A program made the translations under genes and the position numbers. The notes beneath the pieces are model-generated. The model searched no databases, was not told where the DNA came from, and saw only the letters and a list, made by a program, of their open reading frames with translations. From Christensenella sp. UBA1431 (GTDB lineage Bacteria; Bacillota; Clostridia; Christensenellales; UBA1431), in contig DCTV01000045.1 in assembly GCA_002329665.1 (NCBI GenBank), positions 205 to 10,169 of the forward strand: a stretch of DNA of 9,965 nt, written 5' to 3'. How positions within the stretch are numbered: position 1 is the first letter of the stretch; every line of letters begins with the position of its first letter. This document shows positions 6,504-9,965 of this stretch, one piece after another.

Positions 6504-9500
6504 CTAGACAGAAACGGATCTGGGCTCTTCCTGCTTGTACCGGAGCACCTTTTCAACGAACAGCCGCGCCAGATCGGGGTCGAATTGCGTCCCGGCATTC
6601 TTCATGATCTCTGCGATCGCCACTTCCTCGGGCAGGGCAGAACGGTACGGCCTTTCGCTCGTCATCGCGTCGTAGGCGTCGGCGATCGAGATGATCCTGG
6701 ACTGAAGTGGTATCCCTTCTCCCGACAGGCCTTTGGGGTAACCCCTGCCGTCCCAGCGCTCGTGGTGGGCGAGCACGAAACTGGCCAGTTCCGTCATATC
6801 GTTCACCGCGCCGAGGATCCTGAAGCCGATTTCCGGATGCCTCTTGATCTCCTCCCATTCGTCCTTCGTCAGTTTGCCTACCTTGTCCAGCACTTTTTCT
6901 GAGATGGCGACCTTACCTATGTCGTGCAGCAGGCCGGCCGTCTTGAGTTCCTTTACGCCTTTTTCGTTCAGGGCCAGGGCGTGCCCCATCAGTTCGCACA
7001 GCCGACTGACCCTCTCCGAATGGTTTTTCTCCCTGACGTTCTTCTCGTGCAGCGTGTTGATGATCGTGTACACCGTCTGCCCCCGCATGCTGGGGCTCTC
7101 GAACAGCTTGCAGGTGTACATGTTGTCTTCGGCCTTTTTAATGACGTCCGCGATGCTGTCCGAGACATCGACCTTGACGTCCCAGCCGAAGGATATGGAG
7201 AGCATGACGGAATCGACTTCCACCGTCGAGATCGCCTGTCTTATCCGGCTGACGATCTTTTCCGTCTCCATAGCGCCCGTCCGGGGCAGCAGGATGATGA
7301 ATTCGTCGCCGCCCAGCCTCGCGATGATGTCGCCCTGCCTGCACGTCGACCGGAGCACGCGCGCAGCCGCCTGCAAAAGCTTGTCTCCCACGGCGTGCCC
7401 GAACGCGTCGTTGGTTAGTTTGAGGCCGTTGACGTCGCTCATGATGACCGAGAGCGGGAGGTTATCACTATTGTCCATGCGCCTGAGTTCTTCCTCGTAA
7501 TACCTGCGGTTGAAGACGCCCGTGAGCTGGTCGTGGTAACTCAGGTACTCGATCTCGTCCTTCTTGCGCTTTTCCTCCGTGAAATCCCTGAAGACCATGA
7601 CGACGCCGTGGATCGTGCCCGACTCGTCGAGGATGGGCGCGGCGCTGTCCGCAACCGGCCGCTCTGTCCCGTCGCGCGAGATCAGCAGCGTGTGGTTCCT
7701 GATCTCGATGATCTTGCCGGTCTTAAGGACTTTCTGCACCGGGCTTTCGCATTTTTCCCTGGTATACTCGTTGATGATGTGGAAGACTTCGTCAAACGGC
7801 TTCCCGATGGCGTCCCGCCTGGACCAGCCGGTGAGCCTCTGCGCGACCTCGTTGATCATCTCGATATTGCCGTTCTTGTCCGTGGAGATAACGCCGTCTC
7901 CGACGGAGAGGAGCGTGATGCGGAGCCGTTCGCGCTCTTCCTTGAGCAAAATGTCGGTCCTGATCCGCTCGACCACTTCCCAGACGCTGTTCATCACCAG
8001 CGTGAGCTTCAGGATATCCGACTGCGAATAGTCCGATTCCTTGTTGGCGACCCCGATGACCGCCACGATCCTGTCGTTGGAGAAGGTGGGCACGGTAAGG
8101 AATTTCTTGATCCGGACATGGCCGACCGGATACCCTTTCGCGTCCTGGCCCGGGGCAGGGTAGCTGTTGAGTACGATCGCCCTGCGCTGGCGCACTGCGT
8201 CGCCCCACACGCCGGCATCTTTGAGGAGACATGCGCCCCGGGGCTCTATCCGGCACTCGGCCAGGACTTCCCTGGACCATATCTTCATCTCGAATTCCTG
8301 CTTGTCCTCGTCATAGAAATAGATGTAGCCTATTTTGCTGTCCGTTATCTTGACCGCCTCGTTTAGCGCGTACTCAAGAAGGTCCGTGATCGATTCGGCG
8401 TTGTACTGTAAAATGCGGACCAGGTTTTCGCTCAGTTCTACGTTCTGCCTTATCTGCTTTTCCGCTTCGTTTATCCCGGTGATGTCCAGTATGGAGCCCA
8501 TGAGGATATCGGGTTCGCTGATATCCATCACGCCCTTGGACAGCACCCACCGGACCTCCCCGTCCGTCCGCACGATCCGCATCTTGGTCTCGTACGTGCT
8601 CCTGTGGTGTGTGGCCCTGTTGAAAAGCTTTTCGAACTGTTTCCTGTCGTCCGGATGGATCCTTGCCATGAGGTTCCTGAAAGACGGCTCTACGGCGCCG
8701 GGCTTATACCCGCATATCCTGTAAAACTCGTCGGACCACATCACTTCGCCGGTCTTTACGTTGAGGTCCCAGCTGCCGATGTGCGCGATTTCTTCCGTTT
8801 TTTTCAGCCTCCGCGCGTTCTGGGCAATCATGTTGTGGATGGAACGCTTTTCGGTGACGTCCTCGCCGGACGCAATGATGCCCGCGGCCTTCCCGTTATC
8901 GTCGAAGAGCACCGCGTTGACCCACGATATGAGCCGTTCCTGGCCGCCGGACGTGACGATGTGGTTCTCGACCCGGCCGGATTTGGGCGTGTCCTCAACG
9001 AGCAGGTTGTCCATAACTTCCCGCACATACCCCTGTATCCTTTCCGGGATGAACGAACGAATCCAGTTTTTGCCGACGATCTCGTCCTCGGTGACCCCCA
9101 GCGTTTCGCAGCATACCCTGTTCACCCGGACGACGTTGCCCTCGGCGTCCATTACGACGATGAGCGACCCGACCATATCGAGATACTTCGTGATCTTGCT
9201 GATGTTATCTGTCAGGCCTTTGATAAGCCTGTTAATCCCTTCCCTTATCTTAAAAAACTCGTCCCTGCCCCTGACCTCCAGCGCCTTAAAGCCCGAATTG
9301 CCCAAAACGTCGATTTTTTCCAGATGGCCTGCGATCTCATCGATCGGCTTGTGGATGAAAAACCTTAAAAGGCAGTAAAAAAGGATGAGGATGCAAACGA
9401 CGGACAGGCCGAGGGAAATGATGAGGATCCTGGAGCTCTCCCCGGCTATCGCGGCGCCTTTTGCGAGCACTTCCTCATGCCCATTCAGGCTGTTTTGGAA

Positions 9501-9587
9501 ACTCTGCTGAAGGTAAAAATAATTCGCAGCCAGAATCAGCAAGAGGGCAAATATGAATATGACGAATAACCTGTGTTTGACCTTCAT
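6504..9587 (-). CDS. Membrane-bound sensor with PAS, GAF, GGDEF and HD-GYP domains
   Basis: This 1027-residue protein should both make and degrade cyclic di-GMP in response to signals. It has two membrane helices (about 7-25 and 53-75) around a loop of under 30 residues, then HAMP (about 75-130), PAS (135-247), PAS (265-375), GAF (400-545), PAS (550-672), GGDEF (680-835) and HD-GYP (845-1020). GGDEF is intact at 759-763 and preceded by the allosteric I-site RQGD (750-753). HD-GYP has all expected ligands: His856, HD 888-889, His917, HH 941-942, Asp970, plus GYP 949-951. The short outside loop suggests sensing through the membrane or the cytoplasmic PAS/GAF domains, whose ligands are unknown. 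The ATG at 9585-9587 is preferred over an in-frame GTG six codons earlier, since a GGGGGA stretch sits suitably before the ATG and nothing does before the GTG. Confidence 0.96.
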   Translation of the reverse strand: MKVKHRLFVIFIFALLLILAANYFYLQQSFQNSLNGHEEVLAKGAAIAGESSRILIISLGLSVVCILILFYCLLRFFIHKPIDEIAGHLEKIDVLGNSGFKALEVRGRDEFFKIREGINRLIKGLTDNISKITKYLDMVGSLIVVMDAEGNVVRVNRVCCETLGVTEDEIVGKNWIRSFIPERIQGYVREVMDNLLVEDTPKSGRVENHIVTSGGQERLISWVNAVLFDDNGKAAGIIASGEDVTEKRSIHNMIAQNARRLKKTEEIAHIGSWDLNVKTGEVMWSDEFYRICGYKPGAVEPSFRNLMARIHPDDRKQFEKLFNRATHHRSTYETKMRIVRTDGEVRWVLSKGVMDISEPDILMGSILDITGINEAEKQIRQNVELSENLVRILQYNAESITDLLEYALNEAVKITDSKIGYIYFYDEDKQEFEMKIWSREVLAECRIEPRGACLLKDAGVWGDAVRQRRAIVLNSYPAPGQDAKGYPVGHVRIKKFLTVPTFSNDRIVAVIGVANKESDYSQSDILKLTLVMNSVWEVVERIRTDILLKEERERLRITLLSVGDGVISTDKNGNIEMINEVAQRLTGWSRRDAIGKPFDEVFHIINEYTREKCESPVQKVLKTGKIIEIRNHTLLISRDGTERPVADSAAPILDESGTIHGVVMVFRDFTEEKRKKDEIEYLSYHDQLTGVFNRRYYEEELRRMDNSDNLPLSVIMSDVNGLKLTNDAFGHAVGDKLLQAAARVLRSTCRQGDIIARLGGDEFIILLPRTGAMETEKIVSRIRQAISTVEVDSVMLSISFGWDVKVDVSDSIADVIKKAEDNMYTCKLFESPSMRGQTVYTIINTLHEKNVREKNHSERVSRLCELMGHALALNEKGVKELKTAGLLHDIGKVAISEKVLDKVGKLTKDEWEEIKRHPEIGFRILGAVNDMTELASFVLAHHERWDGRGYPKGLSGEGIPLQSRIISIADAYDAMTSERPYRSALPEEVAIAEIMKNAGTQFDPDLARLFVEKVLRYKQEEPRSVSV

Positions 9588-9965
9588 GACACTTTCCCCC
9601 GCCACAGTCGAAAATGGGGCCGGTATAACCCTTTAAACTATTAATCACATTTATATATCGGAACAATATTAGAAATTTAAACACTATTTGGGTTTAAAAT
9701 ATGGAAATAGGCGCTTTTCGGATGAAAAAATGCCGTTTTGGAATACAGGCCAGCCCACCCATACGGAATTGCCGGACCAGTTATCTGCTCAGGCGCTTTT
9801 TTGTATTTGTAACGATAAAAAATTTTTTAGCTGGAACGATGTTGCTTTGCACTTTGCTTTCCACGGTCCGGTTTTACCTCAGATATTGTAAGCTCGGTTC
9901 CAGCGTCATCCCTTTTTTCCGCCTCCTTTCTTTATGATACAATAATACACTATTTTCGCATGACG
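9588..9965. other. AT-rich non-coding region upstream of the sensor gene
   Basis: This stretch of about 380 bases has no convincing gene and is visibly richer in A and T than the rest of the window. It holds a candidate promoter (9638-9666). The 10-base word AGGCGCTTTT occurs twice (9709-9718 and 9791-9800). Two inverted repeats cross each other: CCGGACC (9772-9778) with GGTCCGG (9865-9871), and GCTGGAAC (9830-9837) with GTTCCAGC (9897-9904). On the minus strand a strong AAGGAGG (9922-9928) precedes an 11-codon frame (9874-9909). Short plus-strand frames here have no ribosome binding site or recognisable sequence. No known riboswitch was recognised. Confidence 0.5.
9638..9666 (-). promoter_or_regulatory. 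Candidate promoter of the sensor / HD-GYP operon
   Basis: TTGTTC (9661-9666) and TAATAG (9638-9643) are separated by 17 bases in an AT-rich stretch about 50 bases upstream of the sensor start codon. Both boxes deviate from consensus, and the AT-rich background makes chance matches easy. The call is therefore tentative. Confidence 0.4.

Noticed and set aside
7533..8366. Plus-strand open frame opposite the PAS/GAF region of the sensor (277 codons)
   Set aside because: Antisense shadow in GC-rich coding DNA without a ribosome binding site or domain.
9588..9605. GTG start giving the sensor six more residues
   Set aside because: No Shine-Dalgarno-like sequence precedes the GTG, whereas a purine-rich GGGGGA stretch precedes the ATG at 9587 at a suitable distance.
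9688..9937. Two short plus-strand frames near the right edge
   Set aside because: They overlap each other in an AT-rich region and lack ribosome binding sites and recognisable sequence features.
9606..9965. Cyclic-di-GMP (GEMM) riboswitch upstream of the sensor
   Set aside because: Phrases such as GCAAAG occur, but the conserved core and the two-helix layout of GEMM-I or GEMM-II could not be traced.

Overview
The window looks like chromosomal DNA from a GC-rich member of the Firmicutes, most likely Clostridia. The evidence is a tRNA-Trp-responsive T-box leader in front of a trpE-G-D-C-F operon, strong AGGAGG-type ribosome binding sites, and large multidomain cyclic-di-GMP proteins. The genus cannot be told from the sequence. 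All recognised genes lie on the minus strand, so transcription runs from high to low coordinates. I see no mobile element, tRNA, rRNA or CRISPR array.

Right part (about 9965 to 4686): an AT-rich upstream region of about 380 bases is followed by two cyclic-di-GMP genes, probably in one operon. The first encodes a membrane sensor of 1027 residues: two membrane helices, HAMP, PAS, PAS, GAF, PAS, GGDEF, HD-GYP. Both its synthesis (GGDEF) and degradation (HD-GYP) sites look intact, and it has an allosteric RxxD I-site. The second, 69 bases downstream, encodes a soluble protein of 582 residues. Its HD-GYP-like domain has lost most metal ligands, and its C-terminus resembles a degenerate PilZ domain. 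It looks like a pseudo-enzyme or effector next to an active enzyme.

Middle (about 4685 to 4228): this holds a pair of interlocked inverted repeats, then a consensus promoter (TTGACA, 17-base spacer, TAATAT), then a complete T-box leader. Its parts can be traced base by base: a UGG (Trp) specifier opposite an AGUA motif, a distal stem-loop, the T-box itself, and mutually exclusive antiterminator and terminator helices. Shortage of charged tRNA-Trp should switch on the operon below.

Left part (4227 to 1): trpE, trpG, trpD, trpC and the start of trpF encode chorismate to anthranilate (TrpE with TrpG), then phosphoribosyl-anthranilate (TrpD), its isomerisation (TrpF) and indole-3-glycerol phosphate (TrpC). 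Genes overlap or abut (ATGA overlaps for trpE/trpG and trpC/trpF; zero spacing for trpG/trpD). The exception is a gap of about 206 bases between trpD and trpC, filled with GC-rich inverted repeats. trpF runs off the left edge; trpB and trpA would be expected beyond it.
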